From assembly GCA_031315865.1 (NCBI GenBank), contig JALDRJ010000002.1, forward strand, positions 1,276,001-1,340,000: a stretch of DNA of 64,000 nt, in the 5' to 3' direction. Below, in pieces: positions 45,089 through 53,606 of this stretch. The notes under the pieces were generated by a model. That model was given only the letters and a program-made list of their open reading frames with translations, was not told the origin of the DNA and searched no databases. The stretch's first letter is position 1; each line of letters starts with the position of its first letter. Origin of the DNA: Nitrospirales bacterium (lineage in GTDB: Bacteria > Nitrospirota > Nitrospiria > Nitrospirales > UBA8639). The position numbers and the translations under genes are program-made.

Positions 45089-45136
45089 AAACATGCACGA
45101 GCCTCTCGTTTCTGAACAGAGGTTCGCGCATGTTTT
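45089..45136. terminator. Terminator after the RRM gene
   Basis: 18-nt arms (45089-45106 and 45118-45135) pair at 16 positions around an 11-nt loop and run into TTTT. It lies between convergent genes and may serve both. Confidence 0.8.
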
Positions 45137-45200
45137 ACCTGCTCGAAGTTACTCACCCGGCAGATACCCTTCATCACGACTCGATACGTAAGATACGCCA

Positions 45201-47036
45201 TCACGCCTTCTTGGCAGCATTCCGTACAGCGCGGCGTTCGTTATCAGTCAAATGGCGTTTCCTGAGACGAATGTGTTTAGGCGTTACTTCTACGAGTTCA
45301 TCATCCTCGATGAATTCCAGGGCAAACTCTAGTGTGAGCTCCCGTGGGGGGATAAGATTGATGGCTTCATCAGAGCCCGCCGCTCTAATGTTGGTCAACT
45401 TTTTTTCACGAATGGCGTTGACCACCAGGTCTTGTCCTTTGTTGTTCACGCCAAGGATCATACCTTCATACAGTGCCTCGCCAGGATGAATGAAAATTTC
45501 CCCACGATCCTGCAGACCCCAGAGTGCATACGCGACTGCATTGCCAGGGCCATGTGAAATCTGAACTCCTGCGGCGCGGTGGGGTACTTCTCCTTTATAT
45601 GGCTGATATTCGTAAAAAATTTGAGACATGACTCCCGTGCCCCTGGTCATCATCAACAGTTCACTGCGAAAGCCCATTAAGGCTCGAGAGGCAATCCGGA
45701 ACACCATCCGGATCGTCCCGACCGTACTCTGTTGCAGGTCTTTCAGTTCGGCCCGTCTGGTCCCAAGAGCCTCGATCACCGAACCTTGATATCCAGGGTC
45801 AACTTCAATCACGACTTCTTCAATAGGTTCCAACAGGTCGCCATCGACTTCTTTGAAGATCACTTTGGGGGGGGAGACCTCTAATTCGTACCCTTCCCGT
45901 CGCATGGTCTCGATGAGAATGGATAAATGTAATTCGCCCCGTCCCGAGACAGTAAATCGTTCACCGCCATCTGCTTCTTCCACTTTAATCCCGACATTCA
46001 TCATGGCTTCATGAGCCAACCGCTCTCGAATGTGACGAGAGGTCAGAAACCGTCCTCCGTCTTTCCCCGAGAGCGGACTCGTGTTGTGCGAGAAATTCAT
46101 GGAGATGGTGGGCTCATCGATATTCACGGTTGGTAGAGCAATTGGACGTTCGGGAGAAGCCAATGTTTCCCCAACACGGACATCATCAACACCCGCGAGC
46201 GAAATAATGTCACCGGCTTGAGCCTGCTCACGTTCAACCCGAACCAGTCCTTGGTAGGCGAGAAGCTTGGTCACTTTATTTTTTCTCACCGTCCCGTCCC
46301 GTTTCACTAACGCGACCTGTTCGCCGGTACGAATAGTGCCATGGACGATACGTCCGACCGCAATTCGCCCGATATAGGTATCGTAGTCCAGGATCGTGAC
46401 GAGCATTTGAAAAGGCAGTTCAGGATCGGCCACTGGCGGAAGGACTCGATGGACGATGGTATCCAGCAATGGCTTCATGTCTTGCGGTTCTTCGTCTAAT
46501 TCGGTGGTGGCGAGCCCATCTTTGCCAGAGGCATAGACGATGGGGAAGTCTAATTGCTCGTCTGTGGCGTTCAATTCACAGAATAAATCGAAGGTTTGAT
46601 TCACGACTTCGGTTGGTCGAGCATTGGGACGGTCTATTTTGTTGATCACGACAATCGGTTTCAGGTGCAGCTCGAGTGATTTCTTCAGTACAAATTTGGT
46701 CTGTGGCATCGGCCCTTCAAAGGCATCAACCAGGAGCAAGACGCCGTCGACCATCCGGAGAATCCGTTCGACTTCACTCCCAAAGTCCGCGTGTCCAGGT
46801 GTATCCACGAGATTAATCTGAGTCTCTTTGTACCGAAGCGACGCGTTTTTCGAGAAGATCGTGATCCCTCGTTCTTTTTCGAGCGGATTGGAGTCCATGA
46901 TGACGGCTTCGCCTTCCTTGAAGACATAGGCACCTGTTTGTTGAAGCAGCGCATCGACGAGCGTCGTCTTTCCGTGATCCACATGCGCAATAATGGCGAC
47001 ATTCCGCATGTCCTTGCGTCGTTTTTGTTGAGGCAT
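45201..47036 (-). CDS. typA: Ribosome-associated GTPase TypA/BipA
   Basis: 611 aa, normal family length. A translational GTPase: G1 [10 protein letters not shown]2 with [14 protein letters not shown]3 DTPGHADF, G4 NKIDRP and G5 YASGKDG are all intact. The remainder has EF-G domains II, III and V and the BipA-specific C-terminal domain (ending in lysine- and arginine-rich [13 protein letters not shown]-like sequence). It assists 50S assembly and stress adaptation. ATG 47036; a second ATG at 47009 precedes RNVAIIAHV. It shares the terminator with the RRM gene. Confidence 0.97.
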   Translation of the reverse strand: MPQQKRRKDMRNVAIIAHVDHGKTTLVDALLQQTGAYVFKEGEAVIMDSNPLEKERGITIFSKNASLRYKETQINLVDTPGHADFGSEVERILRMVDGVLLLVDAFEGPMPQTKFVLKKSLELHLKPIVVINKIDRPNARPTEVVNQTFDLFCELNATDEQLDFPIVYASGKDGLATTELDEEPQDMKPLLDTIVHRVLPPVADPELPFQMLVTILDYDTYIGRIAVGRIVHGTIRTGEQVALVKRDGTVRKNKVTKLLAYQGLVRVEREQAQAGDIISLAGVDDVRVGETLASPERPIALPTVNIDEPTISMNFSHNTSPLSGKDGGRFLTSRHIRERLAHEAMMNVGIKVEEADGGERFTVSGRGELHLSILIETMRREGYELEVSPPKVIFKEVDGDLLEPIEEVVIEVDPGYQGSVIEALGTRRAELKDLQQSTVGTIRMVFRIASRALMGFRSELLMMTRGTGVMSQIFYEYQPYKGEVPHRAAGVQISHGPGNAVAYALWGLQDRGEIFIHPGEALYEGMILGVNNKGQDLVVNAIREKKLTNIRAAGSDEAINLIPPRELTLEFALEFIEDDELVEVTPKHIRLRKRHLTDNERRAVRNAAKKA

Positions 47037-47372
47037 ACTCGTTACTCCGGACTTAACGTTTTGTACATGAAAGAAGGACTGCCAAACTTTCGTGCTGGCC
47101 AGCGTGTGTTAGACGATGATGTCCGAGGGACTCTAAAAACCGTTCAATGTCGTCTGTGAAGAATCATTCGGCATGCAACCAGCAAGACTCGCTGGAGGAG
47201 GGTTCGTTCCATACAGGACAATGACTACCTCAACATATCCTATGAGAAGCGCTCATGCAACTCGTCGCGCAAGCTTCGTCCACTTCAGAGCCATGCGCCC
47301 CTTAGTGGGCAAACTCTGAGTAAATGAAACACGCCAGATACGTGTGTCAGCGATGTGAGGAGCCTAGGATTT
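47037..47372. other. Intergenic spacer
   Basis: 336 bases between typA and a small minus-strand gene. I see no gene, hairpin terminator or repeat that can be supported. The typA promoter should lie here. Confidence 0.5.
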
Positions 47373-47732
47373 CTATTTTTTCTCGGATTGGCTGGCCTTG
47401 TAGGCCTTATCTTGAGCTTCCCAGTCAAGTCGAAGCCGTTCGGACATGGCTTTTGTTTTGTCCAATCGCTCGTTCATCAGATCCAACGTCCGATCATGAG
47501 CGACCGCCGCTTCGGTCAGAGCGGAAGAGTAGTACTTATCACAGAGGACGCGAATGGCCTCAGCATTCGGCGAGGCGATTCGGCGAGCCTTGCAGTAGGC
47601 CAGACCCGCTTCTGTCAGCGTTGCGCCATCGGCCTCAATGAGCGGGCTGAAGCCGACAGGGACATCCTCTCCTGTAAATTTATGCACTGTGCCAAATTCA
47701 CCAATAGCATACCGAGCCTTCTCGCTACTCAT
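47373..47732 (-). CDS. Small protein of unknown function
   Basis: 119 aa from ATG 47732 (AAGGAG 10 nt upstream). The frame is open further up but without a ribosome-binding site. It is acidic and helical at the C-terminus (TLDLMNERLDKTKAMSERLRLDWEAQDKAYKA) with two Cys (AYCKARRI, VLCDKYY). No family recognised. It stands alone. Confidence 0.6.
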   Translation of the reverse strand: MSSEKARYAIGEFGTVHKFTGEDVPVGFSPLIEADGATLTEAGLAYCKARRIASPNAEAIRVLCDKYYSSALTEAAVAHDRTLDLMNERLDKTKAMSERLRLDWEAQDKAYKASQSEKK

Positions 47733-48136
47733 CGTGTCTGCTCCTTTATATGTGTATGATTTTGAGGTAACAACGGTCCATGAATCCCTTCTCTTTACCA
47801 TCCCCTCTAAGACCATGTCGGTCTTTGGACGAGGTCCCCAACGATAAACGCGAGGCGTAGTGTACTCGTTTTGCCAGCAATGTCTCAATGCTTCAAGATT
47901 ATTACTCCAAAAACACGTATACTGGTTTGACATTACGGGTATGCTCTTGTAATGTCTAAGGTATTCGATATTGAATCGGTCCGGCGATATTGATGCCAGT
48001 AACAACTTCGGGCCCCGCGATCGTATCGCGACCAGATCCTGCTCGGAGCGGACTTCCTTCCAAAATTCTGACTCCCTCGGTTTTCTGACCCCGTGTAAAT
48101 ACGATCCTCTTCTTTAATCAAGCGAGGAATACCGCT
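47733..48136. other. Intergenic spacer upstream of the DEAD-box helicase
   Basis: 404 bases, possibly a long leader of the helicase transcript. No small gene or clear regulatory element could be supported. Confidence 0.45.
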
Positions 48137-49423
48137 ATGTCTAGTTCTGAGTCTACGTCTGAGTTATCATCATTTGAAACTCTTGGTTTATCCCAGTCTC
48201 TGCTACGAGATCTTGCAAAAGCTGAATTTCGGGAACCGACACCGATACAGGCAAAAGCCATCCCGCCGGCCCTTGAGGGCCGTGACGTGCTTGGATGTGC
48301 CCAAACCGGTACTGGCAAAACGGCAGCCTTCATCATTCCCATGATTGAAAGGCTTGCCAAAGGCCAGAAAGGCGCACCGCGCGGATTAGTCCTGGCGCCG
48401 ACCAGAGAATTAGCGATTCAAATTCAACAAACCGTGGATCGTCTGGGGCGATCGTGCCGAATTTTCGCGACCACTATCGTGGGCGGAAGCGATATGAATG
48501 CACAGATACGAGGGCTACGGCAACGCCCGGATATCATCGTTGCGACTCCGGGTCGACTTCTTGATCACATGTGGCAAGGGACCATTCGATTCACTCAACT
48601 TCAAATCGTGGTGTTAGATGAAGCGGATCGTATGCTCGACATGGGGTTTGCCCCTCAGCTTAATCAAATCATGGAAGCGGTGCCGGAGGAACGGCAGACA
48701 CTGCTCTTTTCTGCGACGATGCCCTCCAATCTTGGAGATCTGGCCCGGATGTCGTTAAAGGATCCGGTTCGCGCCATGGTCTCAAAGCCGGCTACGCTAG
48801 CGAGTGGTGTCACGCAAACCCTGCATCATACGACTTCCTCTGATAAAACACCACTGTTGCTTTCGCTCTTGAAGGGAAAAGGGGAGTCTGTTCTAGTGTT
48901 TACAAGGACAAAGCACCGGGCTGACCGGTTGGGCGAAACGTTGGAACGTGATGGCCATCGTGTTGCCGTGCTGCATGGCGGGCGCCGGCTCGGACAGCGA
49001 CGTGCTGCTTTAGAGGGGTTTCGCCGGGGAAGGTTTAAAGTGCTTGTCGCGACAGATATCGCCGCTCGTGGGTTGGATGTCGCGAACATCGCCCATGTTA
49101 TCAATTATGATCTGCCCAATGTGCCGGAAGACTATGTGCATCGCCTCGGCCGTACGGCACGCATGAAAGCCGTAGGAAGCGCCACTAGTTTCGTCACCGT
49201 TGAGGACTCGCGACATATCCGTGAGATCGAGAGGCTCTTGGGCCAGACGGTTCCTTCCGCGCCGGGGAGCCGGCCTCGATTCAAACCTGTACTCCAGAAC
49301 AAGGAACAGCGCACTCGTTCTGGTTTTAGCCGAAGCGGGTCTCGTCATGAGCACGATCAATTCCGTCGTTTCGGCTCAACCCGACGACATGGTGGTCAAA
49401 GACCGGCGTCATCCGCACGGTAG
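48137..49423 (+). CDS. DEAD-box RNA helicase (RhlE/CsdA type)
   Basis: 428 aa. Complete motif set: Q-motif PTPIQAKAIPPAL, motif I AQTGTGKT, Ia PTRELAIQ, II DEAD, III SAT, IV VLVFTRTKHRAD, V TDIAARGLD and VI HRLGRTAR. A basic C-terminal tail (KPVLQNKEQRTRSGF, then RRHGGQRPASS) probably binds RNA. Likely roles are rRNA processing, mRNA unwinding and cold response; pairing with the nearby RRM protein is plausible. The next gene starts 51 nt downstream. Confidence 0.96.
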   Translation: MSSSESTSELSSFETLGLSQSLLRDLAKAEFREPTPIQAKAIPPALEGRDVLGCAQTGTGKTAAFIIPMIERLAKGQKGAPRGLVLAPTRELAIQIQQTVDRLGRSCRIFATTIVGGSDMNAQIRGLRQRPDIIVATPGRLLDHMWQGTIRFTQLQIVVLDEADRMLDMGFAPQLNQIMEAVPEERQTLLFSATMPSNLGDLARMSLKDPVRAMVSKPATLASGVTQTLHHTTSSDKTPLLLSLLKGKGESVLVFTRTKHRADRLGETLERDGHRVAVLHGGRRLGQRRAALEGFRRGRFKVLVATDIAARGLDVANIAHVINYDLPNVPEDYVHRLGRTARMKAVGSATSFVTVEDSRHIREIERLLGQTVPSAPGSRPRFKPVLQNKEQRTRSGFSRSGSRHEHDQFRRFGSTRRHGGQRPASSAR

Positions 49424-49473
49424 ACAAATCTCGTTATCCCTATGCTCAATCTTGACTCTGCTTCTTCACTGTC

Positions 49474-50817
49474 ATGAAGAAGTGGAGTCTTGTCAAACCA
49501 CGCCTCAAACATTATTCGGTCTTTTCCCTGCACTCTCAATCTTTTCATCGAATACTCACACGGGTGGTTGATGTTAATACGCGGGAAATCCCTGCACTTC
49601 TCTGGTCTTTTGCCTATTTCTTCTGTGTCTTAGCGGCTTACTATATTGTTCGCCCCGTACGTGATGAAATGGGTGTCTTGGCCGGAATTCACAAGCTCCC
49701 TGGGTTTTTTTTCATGGTCTTTCTCACCATGCTTGCTGTCGTGCCTCTCTTTGGCTGGGCAGCCAGTCGTCTGACGATTCGACGGCTTCTCCCGACCATT
49801 TATGGGTTTTTTGTCCTCAATCTTGTTGGATTTTTTATCGCTCTTCAGGCTGGATCAAATCTGACGACACTTGCCCCGGTCTTTTTTGTCTGGGTCAGCG
49901 TGTTCAATCTATTCGTCGTATCGGTCTTTTGGAGCTTCATGGCGGATATTTTTTCCACCGACGGGGCACGAAGGCTCTTTGGTTTCATCTCTGCCGGAGG
50001 AAGTCTTGGAGCTATTAGCGGCCCATTGTTTACGGCAATAGCGGTAAAAGGACTCGGAGTGACGAGTTTGTTGCTAGTCTCTTCGGCATTATTGCTTATG
50101 GCGGTGGTCTGTATCTTCGCGTTACTCGTCTGGTATCGCACGTGTCATGGAGAGGATCTCGGTGCGAAACATCTCGCGTCTTCGGCTTCTTCCGATTCAC
50201 CGGCAAGTCTCTGGGTCGGACTGGTCCGAATTGCCCACTCCCGCTACCTCCAGGCGATTTGTGTCTATTTGGTGTGTTACTCCATCCTTTCAACCTTTCT
50301 CTATTCCCAACAAACGATCCTGATTCCGCAAGTCGTTCCGGACTCAGAAGACCGGTTGCGACTCTTCGCCTCATTTGATTTGGTGGTAAACACACTGACC
50401 ATTTGCATCCAATTGTTCGTGACCGGGCGATTACTTCCCTCTCTTGGGGTCACGGTCATGCTCATGGCGATGCCGATATTGAACTTCGTGGGGTTTGGAG
50501 TGTTTGGAATACTGACGATTTTACCGGTGCTGCTCGGCTTCGGGATTTTGCGAAGAGCGGGGGAGTTTTCAATCGCCAAACCTGCGCGGGAAACGCTTTT
50601 TACGGTGGTGCCTCGTGTGGAGAAATATCAAGCGAAAAATGTCATCGATACGGTGGTTCATCGTGGAGGAGATGTGACTGGTACGTGGGTGGGCTCTGCT
50701 CTTCACAATCTTGGTCTATCGATCTCGCAGATGTCGTTTGTCGCGCTCCCCATTGTTCTCGTGTGGTTGTTGACTGGAAGGTTCTTAGGCCGGCGGCATG
50801 AGAAATACCAAGTCTGA
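49474..50817 (+). CDS. NTP/NDP-exchange-type MFS transporter
   Basis: 447 aa with about 12 hydrophobic segments. Its beginning, EIPALLWSFAYFFCVLAAYYIVRPVRDEMGV (split), and the segment STDGARRLFGFISAGGSLGAISGP resemble AAA-family ATP:ADP antiporters and related MFS proteins; these are also found in free-living bacteria, where the substrate is uncertain. NTP/NDP exchange is therefore a family label rather than a proven activity. The first ~30 residues are atypical, so translation may start later (for example at a GTG near 49564). Confidence 0.8.
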   Translation: MKKWSLVKPRLKHYSVFSLHSQSFHRILTRVVDVNTREIPALLWSFAYFFCVLAAYYIVRPVRDEMGVLAGIHKLPGFFFMVFLTMLAVVPLFGWAASRLTIRRLLPTIYGFFVLNLVGFFIALQAGSNLTTLAPVFFVWVSVFNLFVVSVFWSFMADIFSTDGARRLFGFISAGGSLGAISGPLFTAIAVKGLGVTSLLLVSSALLLMAVVCIFALLVWYRTCHGEDLGAKHLASSASSDSPASLWVGLVRIAHSRYLQAICVYLVCYSILSTFLYSQQTILIPQVVPDSEDRLRLFASFDLVVNTLTICIQLFVTGRLLPSLGVTVMLMAMPILNFVGFGVFGILTILPVLLGFGILRRAGEFSIAKPARETLFTVVPRVEKYQAKNVIDTVVHRGGDVTGTWVGSALHNLGLSISQMSFVALPIVLVWLLTGRFLGRRHEKYQV

Positions 50818-50869
50818 CGTATCCCCATCCGCTCCAGCGGACGAAAAGCCGAATCACAACCGGGGCCGG

Positions 50870-51268
50870 TCATAATTTTATCGTCGGGTCAGACTCATGC
50901 ACAACGAGGAGGCCACGCATGATTGGATGAAACGTACAGTGGTAGGGATACATCCCCGGAGATAATTCTTCCAAGAGGAAAGTTTGGCTGGGACCAACGG
51001 GACCTGAATCAAACGCACATCGTTCTCCAGCTTTACAACCATCATGGGTAATCGAGTGGATAGTGGCCGTGGGGTTTTCCCAGGATATGGAGATTCCATT
51101 CGGAACTTGAGCCACGGCAGGGGAATAATATGGCGAAAAAGTGCCCATGACGATTCGTTGGGCTGGAGGTACGCCCGAGGCCAAGGCGCTAACGAATGTC
51201 AAACACACCAATAGGGGAACGATTGTCGACATTCTCCGATGGAGATAAGACGAAGCGATGTTTCTCAT
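50870..51268 (-). CDS. Secreted cupredoxin (plastocyanin/azurin-like)
   Basis: 132 aa. Signal peptide at the N-terminus (VPLLVCLTFVSALASG). Mononuclear copper ligands are visible: His in SITHDGC and the C-terminal YHCTFHPIMRG (Cys, His, Met). This is a type 1 copper protein for periplasmic electron transfer. It also contains GCKAGERCAFDSG with two Cys. It lies next to a monohaem cytochrome c gene on the same strand. Confidence 0.9.
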   Translation of the reverse strand: MRNIASSYLHRRMSTIVPLLVCLTFVSALASGVPPAQRIVMGTFSPYYSPAVAQVPNGISISWENPTATIHSITHDGCKAGERCAFDSGPVGPSQTFLLEELSPGMYPYHCTFHPIMRGLLVVHESDPTIKL

Positions 51269-51414
51269 ATTTCATGCCCTGTTTATCGAATTGTTTGTCT
51301 TTCACTTCCATCATACACCCTAGGGGGTGTGGAATGTCGAACCATCAAGCAATACTCTTATCGATGCCTTTCTTCTCATGTTTTCATCACGGGAGATTGG
51401 GGTAGGGATATTCG

Positions 51415-51849
51415 TTACGGGGTCCTAAACGATCGAACATAGAGCAATACATGCCAGGCTTCCTCTTCTGTCAGCACTAACGGCACGAATGAAGCCATGT
51501 CTGTCCCTGGGCTTCCATTTTTTAGAATCCAAAACAATTCGCCATCGGTTCGAGCAGCTTGCCAGACTGTATCCGTAAAATCTCTAGGAAGCTTTCCGCG
51601 CAACCCGGGAATATGTCCGAGGCCTTTCCCATCTTTTCCATGACAGGTGACGCAAAACGCTTTGCCATGAAAAATCTTCCTTCCAATCTCAATATGCTCA
51701 GGAGTCGAGGGAAACGGATTTTCCCAGGACTTGGCTTGCTCGATCTGGTCAGCCGGCACGCGAGGTTTGAGTACGGCCTGATCTGCAGCCCAGGTGGTGG
51801 TGGTACTGATAATCACTCCGATGACAACAGCTTGCCCTATTCGCTTCAC
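51415..51849 (-). CDS. Secreted monohaem cytochrome c
   Basis: 144 aa from GTG 51849, preferred because GGGAGGA lies 8 nt upstream; earlier frame extension lacks one. A signal peptide (residues 1-21, ending AADQ) precedes a class I cytochrome c domain. Its haem motif is CVTCH, preceded by GRKIFHGKAF; a Met in PGTDMASF is the likely sixth ligand, and EEEAWHVLLYVRSF is the C-terminal helix. Periplasmic electron carrier. The hairpin of the preceding DUF1264 gene at 51898 lies upstream. Confidence 0.92.
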   Translation of the reverse strand: MKRIGQAVVIGVIISTTTTWAADQAVLKPRVPADQIEQAKSWENPFPSTPEHIEIGRKIFHGKAFCVTCHGKDGKGLGHIPGLRGKLPRDFTDTVWQAARTDGELFWILKNGSPGTDMASFVPLVLTEEEAWHVLLYVRSFRTP

Positions 51850-51897
51850 GGTACGAATCCTCCCTACAGTAAGATTGTCGATTCGTATAAGAACTGG

Positions 51898-51921
51898 GAA
51901 GGGAGGCATTCGCCTCCCTTC
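51898..51921 (-). terminator. Hairpin between cytochrome c and DUF1264 genes
   Basis: Perfect 10-bp stem GAAGGGAGGC/GCCTCCCTTC with a 4-nt loop. It lies just beyond the minus-strand DUF1264 stop, but lacks a pure T-run, so it may be a weak terminator or an mRNA-stabilising hairpin. Confidence 0.7.
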
Positions 51922-51935
51922 GTTATGACCGCAGA

Positions 51936-52454
51936 TTATTTGGGCTGATTGAAGATATGGCCTAAGGATTGTGGATAGGTGACCGTCCCATCAGGAAACT
52001 CTTTGCCCTTCTGCCAGAGATGAAAAATGACCCCATCTGTCTTGGCGGCGGCGTCGGCGATGGCTTTTACTTTCTCTGGGTCTTCAATGTCTAAAATTTG
52101 GACGCGTCCCGTGGCGATTTCTTGCTCATGATCATGGAAATAACGATGCCATTGGATCAATGGGAGCTGTCGTGAAAGATCCTTGGCGACAAAATACTCA
52201 ATAGCTACCAGAGGAGCTTGGGCATCTGTCGTCTCGAACAAGAGACATTGTAAAATCTTATCCGAGATGCCTTTGCAATAGTGATGAAATGGGCCACCAG
52301 GGGTTCCGTCAGGCATGAGGTGTGGAGCCTGTACATGGATATCATATCCAGTAGCAGGGCCAGGCTCGCTACTTACGGCTGGTGTGGTCATACAGCCCAT
52401 CGCCACAAAACTTAGCGCACAGACAAACATGAGTGACCGAATTGAACGTCGCAT
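51936..52454 (-). CDS. DUF1264 lipoprotein (oil-body-associated-protein-like)
   Basis: 172 aa from ATG 52454 (GGAGG 5 nt upstream). The lipobox VAMGC gives Cys near residue 21. The body fits DUF1264 / OBAP: GPATGYDIHVQAPHLMPDG, GPFHHYCKGISDKILQCLLFET, LVAIEYFVAK, IQWHRYFHDHEQEIATGRVQ (quoted in parts). In plants OBAPs associate with lipid bodies. In bacteria the role is unknown. The conserved HHYC and His/Cys residues could bind a metal or ligand. Confidence 0.82.
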   Translation of the reverse strand: MRRSIRSLMFVCALSFVAMGCMTTPAVSSEPGPATGYDIHVQAPHLMPDGTPGGPFHHYCKGISDKILQCLLFETTDAQAPLVAIEYFVAKDLSRQLPLIQWHRYFHDHEQEIATGRVQILDIEDPEKVKAIADAAAKTDGVIFHLWQKGKEFPDGTVTYPQSLGHIFNQPK

Positions 52455-52539
52455 TGCAACCTCCTTAGTGTAATGAATAAAAAACACCCGGCATCCGCGT
52501 CATCCGCCAATTATACGTGACTGACTCTCTGACCTGAAG

Positions 52540-52722
52540 TTACGCGACATTTTCTTCCGTTGGGATTGTCTGCTGATCCTTGGCGACTCGTTTTTGCAAA
52601 ATTAACGGATCAACGGTCGCGCCACAATTCAAACACCGCCAAATTGGAAGATCAAAGATTGCCTCATCCGGACCATATATTCGGTCAAAGACCATTAAAC
52701 CTTCACATCGTTTACATTTCAT
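52540..52722 (-). CDS. Small zinc-ribbon protein
   Basis: 60 aa. Two CxxC knuckles (MKCKRCEG and WRCLNCGA) about 27 residues apart form a likely zinc ribbon; the remainder is charged. Small proteins of this sort often act as nucleic-acid or protein adaptors. It lies between the rhodanese and DUF1264 genes on the minus strand and may be transcribed with the rhodanese gene. Confidence 0.75.
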   Translation of the reverse strand: MKCKRCEGLMVFDRIYGPDEAIFDLPIWRCLNCGATVDPLILQKRVAKDQQTIPTEENVA

Positions 52723-52796
52723 CCTTCACCTCTCTTTTCTCTCCTCATGCGAGGAGCGACCTTACTGACGCCCTATGCGCCAGTCTATATTTCGAT

Positions 52797-53357
52797 TCAT
52801 ACAACGTAGCCTCTCTGATTAAAGGGAAGCCTGGAGAGCAGCATGCCCATGAGACAAGAATCCTTCCAACCGGCATGAATCAACCCGGCGCCGACAACTG
52901 CAGGGATCATGAGAAGCCAGGGACTGAAGAACGCGCCTAAGGCCGTTCCTCCTATGATCAGGGTTCCTGCTGCCATTCTTACTTGACCCTCCAGTGAAAT
53001 GCTCCTTCGTCCACGGGTCACAGGCCTACCGTCAGCGATCCATTTTGTGACTCCTCCCTCGAGAATACGAACATTCGTGATTCCATGGATCACAAACTCA
53101 TCATACGCTAGCTTCACTCTATTCTGAGTGCGACAGACCAAAATCAAACGCTGATGTCTTGAGAGCTCTCTTAATTCAGGTAAGAACGTTTCGAGATCAG
53201 TCAAGGGGATATTGCGTGATCCGGGAATATGAACTTCTTCGAATTCACGTGGAGTTCGCACATCGATCATCAGTTGAGCAATTGTATCGTGTCCGAAATC
53301 TCTGTCTAATCGATCAATATTTTGAATGGCGCTATTCCTATTTACGATTGTTTCCAT
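52797..53357 (-). CDS. Rhodanese-domain protein with membrane DUF2892-like tail
   Basis: 186 aa. The N-terminal rhodanese domain (~15-115) has LMIDVRTPREFEEVHIPGSRNIPL (quoted in parts) and the catalytic loop CRTQNR, with Cys near 91 as the sulfur-accepting residue. The C-terminal part (RMAAGTLIIGGTALGAFFSPWLLMIPAVVGAGLIHAG) is two membrane helices of the DUF2892 type, followed by a Cys in GWKDSCLMG. It may transfer sulfur at the membrane. A sigma-54-like promoter lies at 53472-53486 and a bEBP gene immediately upstream. Confidence 0.9.
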   Translation of the reverse strand: METIVNRNSAIQNIDRLDRDFGHDTIAQLMIDVRTPREFEEVHIPGSRNIPLTDLETFLPELRELSRHQRLILVCRTQNRVKLAYDEFVIHGITNVRILEGGVTKWIADGRPVTRGRRSISLEGQVRMAAGTLIIGGTALGAFFSPWLLMIPAVVGAGLIHAGWKDSCLMGMLLSRLPFNQRGYVV

Positions 53358-53471
53358 CGTGAACCCCTTACCGTGCGGAGGTTGTTATTTTTGTCCACTG
53401 AAGCGTATCTGAATTCACCGTAATTGACAGAAGACCACAATATCACTTTACCAGAGCATTCCTATGTTAAA

Positions 53472-53486
53472 GCATGAACCATGCCA
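53472..53486 (-). promoter_or_regulatory. Sigma-54-type promoter candidate upstream of the rhodanese gene
   Basis: On the minus strand TGGCATG-GTTC-ATGC shows GG and GC doublets 10 nt apart and most of the consensus. The predicted start is near 53460, about 100 nt before the start codon. Confidence 0.45.
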
Positions 53487-53579
53487 ATATTTTCCATGTG
53501 ATTCTATTTTAAAACATAATAGTATCAATTATTTATGTATAGGTGATGTATGAGAAATCAGGAAGGATTAATAGGAAAT

Positions 53580-53597
53580 GTTAAGTGTTAACTTAAC
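53580..53597. promoter_or_regulatory. Palindrome GTTAAGT-GTTA-ACTTAAC, activator-site candidate
   Basis: Perfect 7-bp arms with a 4-nt spacer, followed by another GTTTAAC half-site. It is located just after the PAS-type activator gene and about 129 nt upstream of the predicted rhodanese transcription start. Confidence 0.5.
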
Positions 53598-53606
53598 GTT
53601 TAACGA

